DNA of 32,125 nt from an uncultured Lachnoclostridium sp. (lineage in GTDB: Bacteria; Bacillota; Clostridia; Lachnospirales; Lachnospiraceae), in assembly GCA_944376715.1 (NCBI GenBank), contig CALWDO010000035.1, positions 1-32,125 of the forward strand, in the 5' to 3' direction. Under the pieces are notes generated by a model. It was not told the origin of the DNA, ran no database searches, and saw only the letters and a program-made list of their open reading frames with translations. Every line of letters begins with the position of its first letter. Within the stretch, counting starts at the first letter, position 1. The position numbers and the translations under genes are program-made. Positions 9,300 to 15,920 of this stretch are shown here, piece by piece.

Positions 9300-10346
9300 A
9301 TGAAAATTGTAGTATTGGCTGGAGGTATCAGCACCGAACGTGATGTGTCGCTGGTCAGCGGCAGAGATATTTATCGCGCACTGAAGGAAAACGGTCACCA
9401 GGCGATTCTGTTGGATCTCTTCCTGGGTCTTCCGGAACCGGAAAGAGCTCTGGACCAGCTGTTCGGCGCGGATATCGACTGGGCCGCTTCTATCTGCAGT
9501 GTGTCCGCAGAGGCCCCCGATCTGGAATCTGTCAAAGCGCTGCGTCCCGGGTACCGGAGTCTTCTCGGTCCCCATGTTCTGGAACTTTGCACAATGGCCG
9601 ATATCGTATTCCTCGCCCTCCACGGTTCCAACGGAGAAGACGGCAGGATACAGGCCCTTTTCGATCTGATGGGAATCCGGTATACCGGAACCGGACATGT
9701 GAGCAGCGCCATCAGCATGGACAAGGATCTGACCAAGCGCATGTTCCATGCACTGGAAGTGCCTACGCCTCCGGGCGTCACCGCTGTGAAAGGACAGCCT
9801 TTTATGCTTCCGGATGAAGTGGGCTTTCCCTGTATGGTGAAAACCTGCTGCGGCGGCTCTTCCGTTGGCGTTTACCGGGCGGATGATCCGGATTCCCTTG
9901 CAAAAGCTCTGGAAGAGGCGTTCTCTTACGAGGACCAGGTAGTCGTAGAGCGCTGCATCATCGGACGGGAATTTTCCATAGGAGTCATCGACGGAAAGGC
10001 GCTCCCTATCATCGAGATCGCGCCGCTGGAAGGCTTTTACGATTATAAGAGTAAATACCAGGCCGGAAGCACCATAGAGACCTGTCCCGCCGATCTCCCG
10101 GAAGAAACGGCGGCGCGCATGCAGAAACATGCGGAAGAGGCCTGCGCAGCGGTAGGCATCGAAGGATATGCCAGAGTGGATTTCATGCTGGACGCCCGTA
10201 CCGGAGCGGATTATGCGCTGGAGATCAACACTCTTCCCGGGATGACTCCCACCAGTCTGCTGCCGCAGGAAGCGGCCGCCATCGGATACAGCTTCCCGCA
10301 GCTCTGCGAATGGATCCTTCAGGTATCCTTGAAAAAATATCAGTGA
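9300..10346 (+). CDS. ddl: D-alanine--D-alanine ligase
   Basis: 348-residue ATP-grasp ligase that joins two D-alanines for peptidoglycan. It opens with MKIVVLAGGISTERDVSL, which carries the Glu that contacts the first D-Ala. It also has CCGGSSVGV and the omega-loop tyrosine in FYDYKSKY. Together these correspond to the Glu/Ser/Tyr set of D-Ala-D-Ala ligases, so a D-lactate-type, vancomycin-resistance specificity is not suggested. The metal-binding end is RVDFMLD and EINTLPGMTPTSL. GAGGAGG precedes the start. murF follows after 33 bases, so the product dipeptide is made and used by neighbouring genes. Confidence 0.93.
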   Translation: MKIVVLAGGISTERDVSLVSGRDIYRALKENGHQAILLDLFLGLPEPERALDQLFGADIDWAASICSVSAEAPDLESVKALRPGYRSLLGPHVLELCTMADIVFLALHGSNGEDGRIQALFDLMGIRYTGTGHVSSAISMDKDLTKRMFHALEVPTPPGVTAVKGQPFMLPDEVGFPCMVKTCCGGSSVGVYRADDPDSLAKALEEAFSYEDQVVVERCIIGREFSIGVIDGKALPIIEIAPLEGFYDYKSKYQAGSTIETCPADLPEETAARMQKHAEEACAAVGIEGYARVDFMLDARTGADYALEINTLPGMTPTSLLPQEAAAIGYSFPQLCEWILQVSLKKYQ

Positions 10347-10379
10347 TCCCGGATTTCGGGACAGGAAGGACGGATTATC

Positions 10380-11738
10380 ATGAAAAATTTTACGGCAGGC
10401 CAGTTTCTGGAAGCCTGCGGAGGAACCTTCTACGGCCCTTCCGGGATTCTGGAACAAAATATACAGGGAGTAAAAGTCGACAGCCGTCAGATCCGGAAAG
10501 GAGACCTGTTCCTCGCCACCGTGGGCGAACGGACAGACGGCCACCGCTTTATCCCCGGAGTGTTTGAGAAAGGCGCTCTGTGCGCGGTCAGCCAGCAGAA
10601 GCTGACCGATCCCGCCGGCCCTTATATTCTGGTCAAAGATACGCTCCAGGCCCTGAAAGACGGCGCGGAGGCTTACCGGAAAACCCTGTCCATTCCGGTT
10701 ATCGGAGTGACCGGCAGTGTAGGAAAAACCAGCACCAAAGAAATGATCGCCGCAGTTCTGGGCCGGAAGTACCATGTTCTCAGAACGCCTGGCAATTTCA
10801 ATAATGAAATCGGTCTTCCTCTGACCATTTTCATGATTGACCGGGAACATGAAGCCGCGGTTCTGGAGATGGGTATGAACCATTTTGGAGAGATGCACCG
10901 GCTGAGCCGTATGGCCCGTCCCACTCATTGTGTTTTTACCAATATCGGCGTCGCTCATCTGGAGTATCTGGGGTCCCGGGACGGTATCTTGAAAGCCAAG
11001 ATGGAGATGCTGGATTACGCGGCTCCCGACGCCGGGATCTTCATAAACGGCGATGACGATAAACTGGCCATTATGAAAGATCGCGCCGTAACCTTCGGAT
11101 TAAACAAAACCAACCAGATTTATGCCGATCAGATCGAGAATCTGGGGCTGGACGGCATCCGCTGCCGGATCCGCACGCCGGAAGGAGACATTCACGCTGC
11201 CATCCCGATCCCCGGCATGCATATGGTCTACAACGCCATGGCCGGCACCTGCGTGGGACAGTCCCTGGGGCTTAACTCAGAAGAAATAGAAGCCGGGATC
11301 CGGTCCCTGTCCGCCCTTCCGGGCCGCGGACATCTTCTGCATACCCCTCGCTTTACGCTGCTGGACGACTGTTACAACGCCAATCCGGTCTCCATGCGCG
11401 CCATGCTGGATGTGCTGGATCAGGCGCTCACCCGCAAAGTGGCTGTCCTGGGAGATATGGGCGAACTGGGAGATCAGAAAAAAGAACTCCACGCATCCGT
11501 AGGAGAACACTTAAAGGATCTTTCCATCGATGTGGTCGTCACCATCGGCCCGCTCAGTGAATTCATCCACGAAGCGGCCAGGACGGCTTCCCCGTCTTCC
11601 TGCTGTCTTCATTTTCCGGACAAGGAGTCCTTCTTAAGAGACAGGGATCATATCCTGAAAGACGGCGACTCGGTTCTGGTCAAAGCTTCTCATTATATGG
11701 GATTTGAAGAGATTGTAAACGTTTTATCAGAATCATAA
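10380..11738 (+). CDS. murF: UDP-MurNAc-tripeptide--D-Ala-D-Ala ligase
   Basis: 452-residue Mur ligase that adds D-Ala-D-Ala to UDP-MurNAc-tripeptide, the last cytoplasmic step of the peptidoglycan precursor. Visible features are the N-terminal substrate domain with VKVDSRQIRKGDLF, the P-loop GVTGSVGKTSTKEMI (residues about 112-126), the NFNNEIGLPLT segment typical of MurF, and the C-terminal LDDCYNANPVSM motif. AGGAAGGA precedes the ATG. The dehydrogenase gene follows after a very short gap. Confidence 0.93.
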   Translation: MKNFTAGQFLEACGGTFYGPSGILEQNIQGVKVDSRQIRKGDLFLATVGERTDGHRFIPGVFEKGALCAVSQQKLTDPAGPYILVKDTLQALKDGAEAYRKTLSIPVIGVTGSVGKTSTKEMIAAVLGRKYHVLRTPGNFNNEIGLPLTIFMIDREHEAAVLEMGMNHFGEMHRLSRMARPTHCVFTNIGVAHLEYLGSRDGILKAKMEMLDYAAPDAGIFINGDDDKLAIMKDRAVTFGLNKTNQIYADQIENLGLDGIRCRIRTPEGDIHAAIPIPGMHMVYNAMAGTCVGQSLGLNSEEIEAGIRSLSALPGRGHLLHTPRFTLLDDCYNANPVSMRAMLDVLDQALTRKVAVLGDMGELGDQKKELHASVGEHLKDLSIDVVVTIGPLSEFIHEAARTASPSSCCLHFPDKESFLRDRDHILKDGDSVLVKASHYMGFEEIVNVLSES

Positions 11739-11750
11739 GGAGATATGACA

Positions 11751-12929
11751 ATGCTGAATTTTGAATACTACACGCCCACAAAAGTTGTCTTCGGAAAAGA
11801 AACGGAAAAGAGAGCCGGCGAACTGGCCAAAGCCTTCGGCGCTTCCAAAGTGCTGGTACACTACGGCGGCGGCAGCGCAAAAAAATCCGGTCTTCTGGAC
11901 CGGGTCTGTGATTCTCTGGCAGAAGCGGGACTGCCTTATGTACTGTTGGGCGGAGTAGTCCCCAATCCCCGCCTTGGGCTGGTAAAAGAAGGCATCGAAC
12001 TCTGTAAAAAAGAAGGCGTGGATTTCCTTCTGGCCGTTGGCGGCGGCAGCGTTATCGATTCCGCCAAGGCCATCGGCTATGGGTTATACCATAACTGCGA
12101 TCCATGGCTCTTCTATGACCGAAAAGCCACTGCCACCGGCTGCACCCCCATCGGCGCCATCCCTACCATCGCGGCCGCCGGAAGCGAGATGAGTGATTCT
12201 TCCGTCATCACCAACGAAGACGGCTGGCTCAAAAGAGGTTACAGCAGCGATTACAGCCGCTGCCGTTTCGCCATCATGAATCCGGAACTGACCTGTTCCC
12301 TGCCTCCTTACCAGACGTCCTGCGGATGCACGGACATCCTGATGCATACCATGGAGCGGTATTTCAGCCATGAGAAGCACACGGAGCTGACAGACAGCAT
12401 CGGCGAAGCCCTGATGCGCACGGTGATGCACAATGCGCATGTTCTCATGGAAGACCCGCAGAACTATGACGCCCGCGCGGAGATCATGTGGGCGGGCAGT
12501 CTCTCTCACAACGGGCTTACCGGCTGCGGAACCGCAGGCGATTGGGCCTCCCATCAAATTGAGCATGAACTGGGCGGCATGTTCGACGTGGCCCATGGCG
12601 CCGGTCTGGCCGCTGTCTGGGGCAGCTGGGCACGTTATGTATATCAGGAAGAGCCGGAGAAATTCGCGCATTTCGCCATCCATGTGATGGGCGTTCCTGC
12701 AGATTCCGGCACAACAGAGGAGACTGCGCTGGCAGGCATCCGGGCCATGGAAGATTTCTTCCGCTCCATCAACATGCCGGTCTCTCTCTCAGAACTGGGC
12801 GTGCATCCCACAGACGACCAGATCCGTGAGATGGCACAGAAATGTGTATTTTTCGGGCAGCGCACGGTAGGCGGATTCAAGGTCCTCCATGCGGAAGATA
12901 TCGAAAAGATCTACCGTATGGCCCTGTAA
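11751..12929 (+). CDS. iron-containing alcohol dehydrogenase (BdhA/YqhD-like)
   Basis: 392-residue group III alcohol dehydrogenase that reduces aldehydes to alcohols, probably butanal or similar, using a nicotinamide cofactor. The cofactor domain shows VHYGGGSAKKSGLLDRV and AVGGGSVIDSAKAIGYG. The metal ligands are in the DILMHTMERY segment and in the ASHQIEHELGG...DVAHGAGLA region. I start at the second ATG (11751), 8 bases after AGGAG; the first ATG at 11745 is only 2 bases away from it. The gene lies 12 bases after murF with no promoter between, an odd partner for a cell-wall gene and possibly simple read-through. Its terminator lies inside the convergent CarD-like gene. Cofactor and substrate cannot be fixed by eye. 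Confidence 0.88.
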   Translation: MLNFEYYTPTKVVFGKETEKRAGELAKAFGASKVLVHYGGGSAKKSGLLDRVCDSLAEAGLPYVLLGGVVPNPRLGLVKEGIELCKKEGVDFLLAVGGGSVIDSAKAIGYGLYHNCDPWLFYDRKATATGCTPIGAIPTIAAAGSEMSDSSVITNEDGWLKRGYSSDYSRCRFAIMNPELTCSLPPYQTSCGCTDILMHTMERYFSHEKHTELTDSIGEALMRTVMHNAHVLMEDPQNYDARAEIMWAGSLSHNGLTGCGTAGDWASHQIEHELGGMFDVAHGAGLAAVWGSWARYVYQEEPEKFAHFAIHVMGVPADSGTTEETALAGIRAMEDFFRSINMPVSLSELGVHPTDDQIREMAQKCVFFGQRTVGGFKVLHAEDIEKIYRMAL

Positions 12930-12941
12930 AAAGTCGCTGTT

Positions 12942-13457
12942 CTATTTATCTGTTTTCTTGTCGAGATGCTCCCGGATCAGCGGAAGCATCTCTTCTTTTC
13001 TTTTTCCCATAGCAAAAGCAAGCTCGCTGTACAGGGCCTCCTCCGCCATCTTCATATATCTCTCGTCCACAGACGCCGCCTTTTTCCCCTGGCGAAGACG
13101 TGTCTGTTTTCTCCGGTACAGAGTCTTGATAATTCCTACCCACTGTCTCCGGTCTCCGGAGTTCAGAGCGTCTTTATACCGCTCTTCTCTCAGCTTTTCA
13201 TTGTCCACTTTCAACTCCTGGATATCCTGGATCTCATCCAGAAAATCCCATGCTTCGCTCTCTGACATCAGGCGTCTGGCATTGACATTCTCCTTATCGA
13301 TCGGAAAATAAATACGGTTCCCTTTCACTGCCAGAGGGACCAGTACATAATACAGCCGTCCTTTGTCTGCGCCGGGGATATCCGGGTGCGTAATATCTTC
13401 CACCCGGCAGATCCCGTTATGTCCGTACATGATATATTCGCCTTTTTCAAACCTCAT
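12942..13457 (-). CDS. CarD/CdnL-type RNA polymerase-binding regulator
   Basis: 171-residue protein of the CarD_CdnL_TRCF family. Known members bind the RNA polymerase beta subunit and alter open-complex stability at promoters. The N-terminal part (residues about 1-60) is the family domain: FEKGEYIMYGHNGICRVEDI, then YYVLVPL and RIYFPID. The rest is charged and helical (YKDALNSGDRRQWVGIIKTLYRRK), as in CdnL. I start at 13457, seven bases after GAGGAGG, rather than the longer frame at 13472. The first 11 bases overlap the end of the upstream 98-residue gene, which suggests translational coupling. Its 3' end holds a terminator acting on the opposite strand. Confidence 0.85.
   Translation of the reverse strand: MRFEKGEYIMYGHNGICRVEDITHPDIPGADKGRLYYVLVPLAVKGNRIYFPIDKENVNARRLMSESEAWDFLDEIQDIQELKVDNEKLREERYKDALNSGDRRQWVGIIKTLYRRKQTRLRQGKKAASVDERYMKMAEEALYSELAFAMGKRKEEMLPLIREHLDKKTDK
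12963..13007 (+). terminator. terminator of the malQ-adh operon, inside the CarD-like gene
   Basis: GAGATGCT (12963-12970) pairs with AGCATCTC (12985-12992), an 8-base stem, followed by TTCTTTTCTTTTT. The position, 34 bases past the dehydrogenase stop, and the T-rich tail fit an intrinsic terminator for the plus-strand operon. The same bases encode the last residues of the CarD-like protein on the other strand. Confidence 0.75.
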
Positions 13458-13743
13458 TTTTTGCCTCCTCAAATACCAGTTCTATGGTGCTGATGCAGCC
13501 TCTGATTGTCGTCTTAAATCCTTCGTACCGCTCCGGCACATGGAGGCAATTATTCGTGTCAATATGAACGTCAAAAATTGCTCCGCTGCCCTTGGATCTC
13601 AGAGGCGGTGTCTCGTCCGATATATACAGCAGATGCTTTCCCACCCAGATCCCCTGGATATTTTTCTTCCTCAGCTTGTACTGCACGGGCATACTGACTT
13701 TGCCTCTGACCACCCTTGTCTTTTCTTCCCCTATTGCGAACAT
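13447..13743 (-). CDS. 98-residue protein of unknown function upstream of CarD
   Basis: I do not recognise this family. The ATG at 13743 follows AAAGGGGGA by five bases; the open frame extends to 13857 but crosses a terminator-like hairpin and lacks a ribosome-binding site there. The protein is soluble-looking and basic in its first half (VRGKVSMPVQYKLRKKNIQG). It ends with an FDVHIDTNNCLHVPERYEGF segment, which faintly recalls the short beta-hairpin pattern of AbrB/MraZ DNA-binding proteins; I do not treat that as an assignment. Its stop overlaps the start of the CarD-like gene, so the two proteins are probably made together and may act in the same process. Confidence 0.75.
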   Translation of the reverse strand: MFAIGEEKTRVVRGKVSMPVQYKLRKKNIQGIWVGKHLLYISDETPPLRSKGSGAIFDVHIDTNNCLHVPERYEGFKTTIRGCISTIELVFEEAKNEV

Positions 13744-13771
13744 TAAAATCCCCCTTTTCGCCGGAATATTA

Positions 13772-13829
13772 GAGATAGAAAAAAGAACCAGACAAGCTAC
13801 AATGAGCGACCGGTTCTTTTGTATTTCTC
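13772..13829 (-). terminator. terminator-like hairpin in the leader of the CarD pair
   Basis: On the minus strand AAAAGAACC pairs with GGTTCTTTT (9 bases), extended by a mostly matched GAGAAATAC/TAGAAAGAG-like lower part. The stem is followed by TTTTTTC. It lies between a candidate promoter (13883-13911) and the ribosome-binding site of the 98-residue gene. It could therefore act as an attenuator. It could also stop transcripts coming from the CNNM-type gene that ends at 13930. Confidence 0.55.
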
Positions 13830-13882
13830 TATTATTCAGCAATTCAACCTTCCCCATGTGTTTTATCTGCTAATATATATTT

Positions 13883-13911
13883 ATCATAACAAATTCCACC
13901 ACATTTTGTAA
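13883..13911 (-). promoter_or_regulatory. candidate promoter of the 98-residue gene and CarD
   Basis: On the minus strand TATGAT (13888-13883, 5 of 6) lies 17 bases after TTACAA (13911-13906, weak -35). The start would be near 13876, giving a leader of about 130 bases. Confidence 0.45.
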
Positions 13912-13929
13912 GGGGGTAATCGAAAATAA

Positions 13930-15219
13930 TTACTTTTTTCGCACAATTGCTTCTTTAATCACATGATTTTCCACACTCAGGACCCGGATCTCCAGTTCAT
14001 CCGTCTCCCAGACAAAGCGTTCTCCGTCGTCCGGCACTCTGCCGGCCAGTCCCCAGATATAACCGCTGAACGTATCGAAAGTGTCTGTCGGCAATTTGAC
14101 TCCTACCGCCTCCTCGACTTCATCCAGGCTTGCGCTTCCCTGAATCTTCCAGCAGCCTTCTCCCAGCTTGCGGATATCTTCCGGCCGTTCCGGTTCTTCC
14201 GCATCATCCAGGTCTCCTACCAGCGCCTCGATCAGGTCATGATCCGTGATAACGCCGCTCATGCCGCCGTATTCATCGATCAGGATCGCAAAATAAACCT
14301 TTTTCTCCTTCATCTGCCGCAGAAGCACGTTGGCCTTCATACTTTCCGGGATCAGATAGGGTTCCTCCACACATTGTTTCATGACGTTTTCTCTGCTTCT
14401 GTTATCCAGTCTGAAATAATCCTTCGTATCCAGCACTCCCACAATATCGTCCTGGCTCTCGCCGACCACCGGATAATGGGTGTAACGGTGGTTGCGGATC
14501 ACTTCCTCCCACTCCTCCGGCGTATCTTCCAGATAGAGCATCACTGCCTCCCGGCGGTGGGTACAGATCTCGTCCACCGGAATGTCGTCAAATTCAAACA
14601 CATTGCGGATCATCTGCGTCTCTTCCAGCTGGATATTTCCCTGCTCGCTTCCTTCCATCAGGAGCATACGAATCTCCTCTTCCGTCACCTGATCCTCCTC
14701 TTCTTCCGGACTGATTCCCATAAGACGCAGGACCAGATTCGTGGACACCGTCAGGAGCCATACCAGAGGTGCGAACGCTTTCGCCACAAAATACAGCAGT
14801 CCGGCCATCCCCAGCGCCATCTGCTCCGTCTTCTTCATCGCCAGACGTTTCGGCACCAGTTCGCCGAATACCAGCGTAAAATAAGACAATATGATCGTGA
14901 TCAGGACAATAGCCGCGGATCTGAGCACGCTTGCCGGAACCGGCACCCCTGCTCCCAGCAATGCCGTCACCAACGGATCGGCAAAGGTATCTGCCGCAAA
15001 CGCACTCTGTAAGAATCCTGCCAGCGTGATCGCCACCTGAATCGTGGCAAGAAATCTGGCCGGCTGTTCAATCAGGTTGTTCAGTTTCAGCGCTCTCTTG
15101 TCGCCTTCGCTTACCAGCTTCTTCAGCTTTGTCTCGCTCATAGACAGTACGGCAATCTCCGCACTGGCAAATACCGCGTTTAAAAATATTAATATAACCA
15201 GTAGTATTATGGCCTGCAT
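13930..15219 (-). CDS. CNNM/CorC-type transporter (DUF21, CBS pair, CorC domain)
   Basis: 429-residue membrane protein of the hemolysin-C/CorC family. Residues about 1-140 are a DUF21 domain with hydrophobic helices and the signature AEIAVLSMSETKLKKL. Residues about 205-330 form a CBS pair, which in this family binds adenine nucleotides. The C-terminal CorC_HlyC domain ends with VSGDTF-like FSGYIWGLAGRVPDDGE. Characterised relatives export or exchange Mg2+ and other divalent ions; the name hemolysin is historical. GGAGAGGA precedes the ATG at 15219. The gene has its own promoter and a roughly 200-base structured leader, consistent with ion-responsive control. The neighbours upstream are metal-handling genes. 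Confidence 0.88.
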   Translation of the reverse strand: MQAIILLVILIFLNAVFASAEIAVLSMSETKLKKLVSEGDKRALKLNNLIEQPARFLATIQVAITLAGFLQSAFAADTFADPLVTALLGAGVPVPASVLRSAAIVLITIILSYFTLVFGELVPKRLAMKKTEQMALGMAGLLYFVAKAFAPLVWLLTVSTNLVLRLMGISPEEEEDQVTEEEIRMLLMEGSEQGNIQLEETQMIRNVFEFDDIPVDEICTHRREAVMLYLEDTPEEWEEVIRNHRYTHYPVVGESQDDIVGVLDTKDYFRLDNRSRENVMKQCVEEPYLIPESMKANVLLRQMKEKKVYFAILIDEYGGMSGVITDHDLIEALVGDLDDAEEPERPEDIRKLGEGCWKIQGSASLDEVEEAVGVKLPTDTFDTFSGYIWGLAGRVPDDGERFVWETDELEIRVLSVENHVIKEAIVRKK

Positions 15220-15264
15220 ACATTCCTCTCCTTCTAATCATTGCCAATTTTCCTAAAAGTACAC

Positions 15265-15310
15265 AAAAAGGTATAGCCTGTTCGTTACAAACGTCTACAG
15301 ACTATACCTT
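15265..15310 (-). terminator. terminator hairpin in the CNNM leader
   Basis: On the minus strand AAAGGTATAG (15311-15302) pairs with CTATACCTTT (15276-15267). A CTG/CAG pair and CGTT/AACG lie inside, and the T run continues after the stem. It lies 46 bases before the CNNM start codon and after the structured leader, the place of an expression platform. Confidence 0.75.
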
Positions 15311-15427
15311 TCTATATTCATATGACTGCATGAAGCAGTGCCGTCTCCGCGCAACTGTGAGTATCTCGATCGCCGTCGGCGTCGCCCTCCATGGTTTTCA
15401 CCTATCCTTCCTTCTCAGATATCTATG
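15311..15427 (-). promoter_or_regulatory. structured leader, candidate riboswitch of unknown class
   Basis: Between a good promoter and a terminator hairpin lie about 110 bases of G+C-rich, hairpin-rich RNA. Features on the minus strand: GGTGA (15402-15398) with TCAC (15360-15357); a CGCC/GGCG hairpin (near 15382-15371); CAGT..GC (15356-15351) with GCACTG; and ACTGC/GCAGT (15339-15326) as an alternative partner. I compared it from memory with the M-box, yybP-ykoY, NiCo, cobalamin, FMN and cyclic dinucleotide motifs and saw no match beyond short fragments. The gene downstream is an ion transporter, so a metal-ion ligand is plausible. Confidence 0.5.
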
Positions 15428-15433
15428 GGGGCA

Positions 15434-15462
15434 ATCATATCACATTCCCACAGAAATATCAA
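15434..15462 (-). promoter_or_regulatory. promoter of the CNNM-type gene
   Basis: On the minus strand TTGATA (15462-15457) and TATGAT (15439-15434) are spaced by exactly 17 bases. The -35 box overlaps the stop of the HMA gene. Transcription would begin near 15427. Confidence 0.7.
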
Positions 15463-15836
15463 CCGTTTTTTCCAACCTCCGACATATCCGTCAAGGTATA
15501 ACCGGTCTTTGCCACCAGAACCCGTATGTCGTCCCGGGTTACCGGCTGTTTGGTATGAAGGACGGCGCCTTTCTTTTTCAGGCTCACCTGGGCATAATAT
15601 CCGTCCTGGCGGTTCAGCGCGTTTTCCATACGCGCCTCACAGTTTTTGCAGGTCATGCCGTCGATCCCGATCTGGTACGTATATGGATAATGGGTCAGGT
15701 CGCGGTCCTCGGGACCCGTTTTCTGTACCTGATCTCCTCCTCCGCCGCAGCATCCCTGTTTCAGCTTCTTACAATAGCTCCTGACTGCAAAGACACAGAT
15801 CAGAATTAATGCCGCTATAATGACTGCATTTGCCAT
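15459..15836 (-). CDS. membrane-anchored HMA-domain metal-binding protein
   Basis: 125-residue protein. Residues about 3-20 form a hydrophobic helix, followed by a Cys-rich stretch with GCCGGGG near 29-34. Residues about 50-118 form an HMA domain with GMTCKNCEARMENAL, the CxxC loop that binds soft metals in CopZ and related chaperones. It is larger than a plain CopZ because of the helix and Cys-rich linker, which resembles FeoB-associated small proteins. GGGAGGA precedes the ATG. It lies after the P-type ATPase gene but has its own promoter and a possible operator. It may deliver or sense the metal handled by the ATPase. Confidence 0.85.
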   Translation of the reverse strand: MANAVIIAALILICVFAVRSYCKKLKQGCCGGGGDQVQKTGPEDRDLTHYPYTYQIGIDGMTCKNCEARMENALNRQDGYYAQVSLKKKGAVLHTKQPVTRDDIRVLVAKTGYTLTDMSEVGKNG

Positions 15837-15866
15837 ACCATTTATCCTCCCGTCGCAGCGCCTTGG

Positions 15867-15880
15867 TTAGTTTACGCTAA
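15867..15880. promoter_or_regulatory. possible operator of the HMA gene
   Basis: TTAG (15867-15870) and CTAA (15877-15880) form a short inverted repeat with 6 bases between, just downstream of the expected start of transcription. The layout recalls half-sites of DtxR-type metal repressors, but the match is short and no regulator gene lies in the window. Confidence 0.25.
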
Positions 15881-15890
15881 TCTTATCTCT

Positions 15891-15920
15891 ACTATAGCAC
15901 ACTCTCAGGGATTCTGACAA
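15891..15920 (-). promoter_or_regulatory. promoter of the HMA gene
   Basis: On the minus strand TTGTCA (15920-15915, 5 of 6) and TATAGT (15896-15891, 5 of 6) are spaced by 18 bases. The -35 box lies in the last codons of the ATPase gene's 3' end. Confidence 0.55.

Noticed and set aside
9189-10958. Minus-strand 589-residue open frame opposite plsC, ddl and murF
   Set aside because: Long only because of codon bias in the real genes; its sequence has no recognisable domain and the plus-strand genes are certain.
9300-11738. Vancomycin-resistance-type ligase or cluster
   Set aside because: The ddl product has the Glu/Ser/Tyr pattern of D-Ala-D-Ala ligases, and no vanH- or vanX-like gene is adjacent.
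13744-13857. N-terminal extension of the 98-residue protein
   Set aside because: No ribosome-binding site at 13857, and the extension is encoded by a terminator-like hairpin; AAAGGGGGA precedes the ATG at 13743.
15311-15427. Assignment of the CNNM leader to the M-box Mg2+ riboswitch
   Set aside because: Only short fragments (AGGTGA, GAGATAC) agree; the conserved GCCGCCC and GACGCCAATGGG-type segments are absent.
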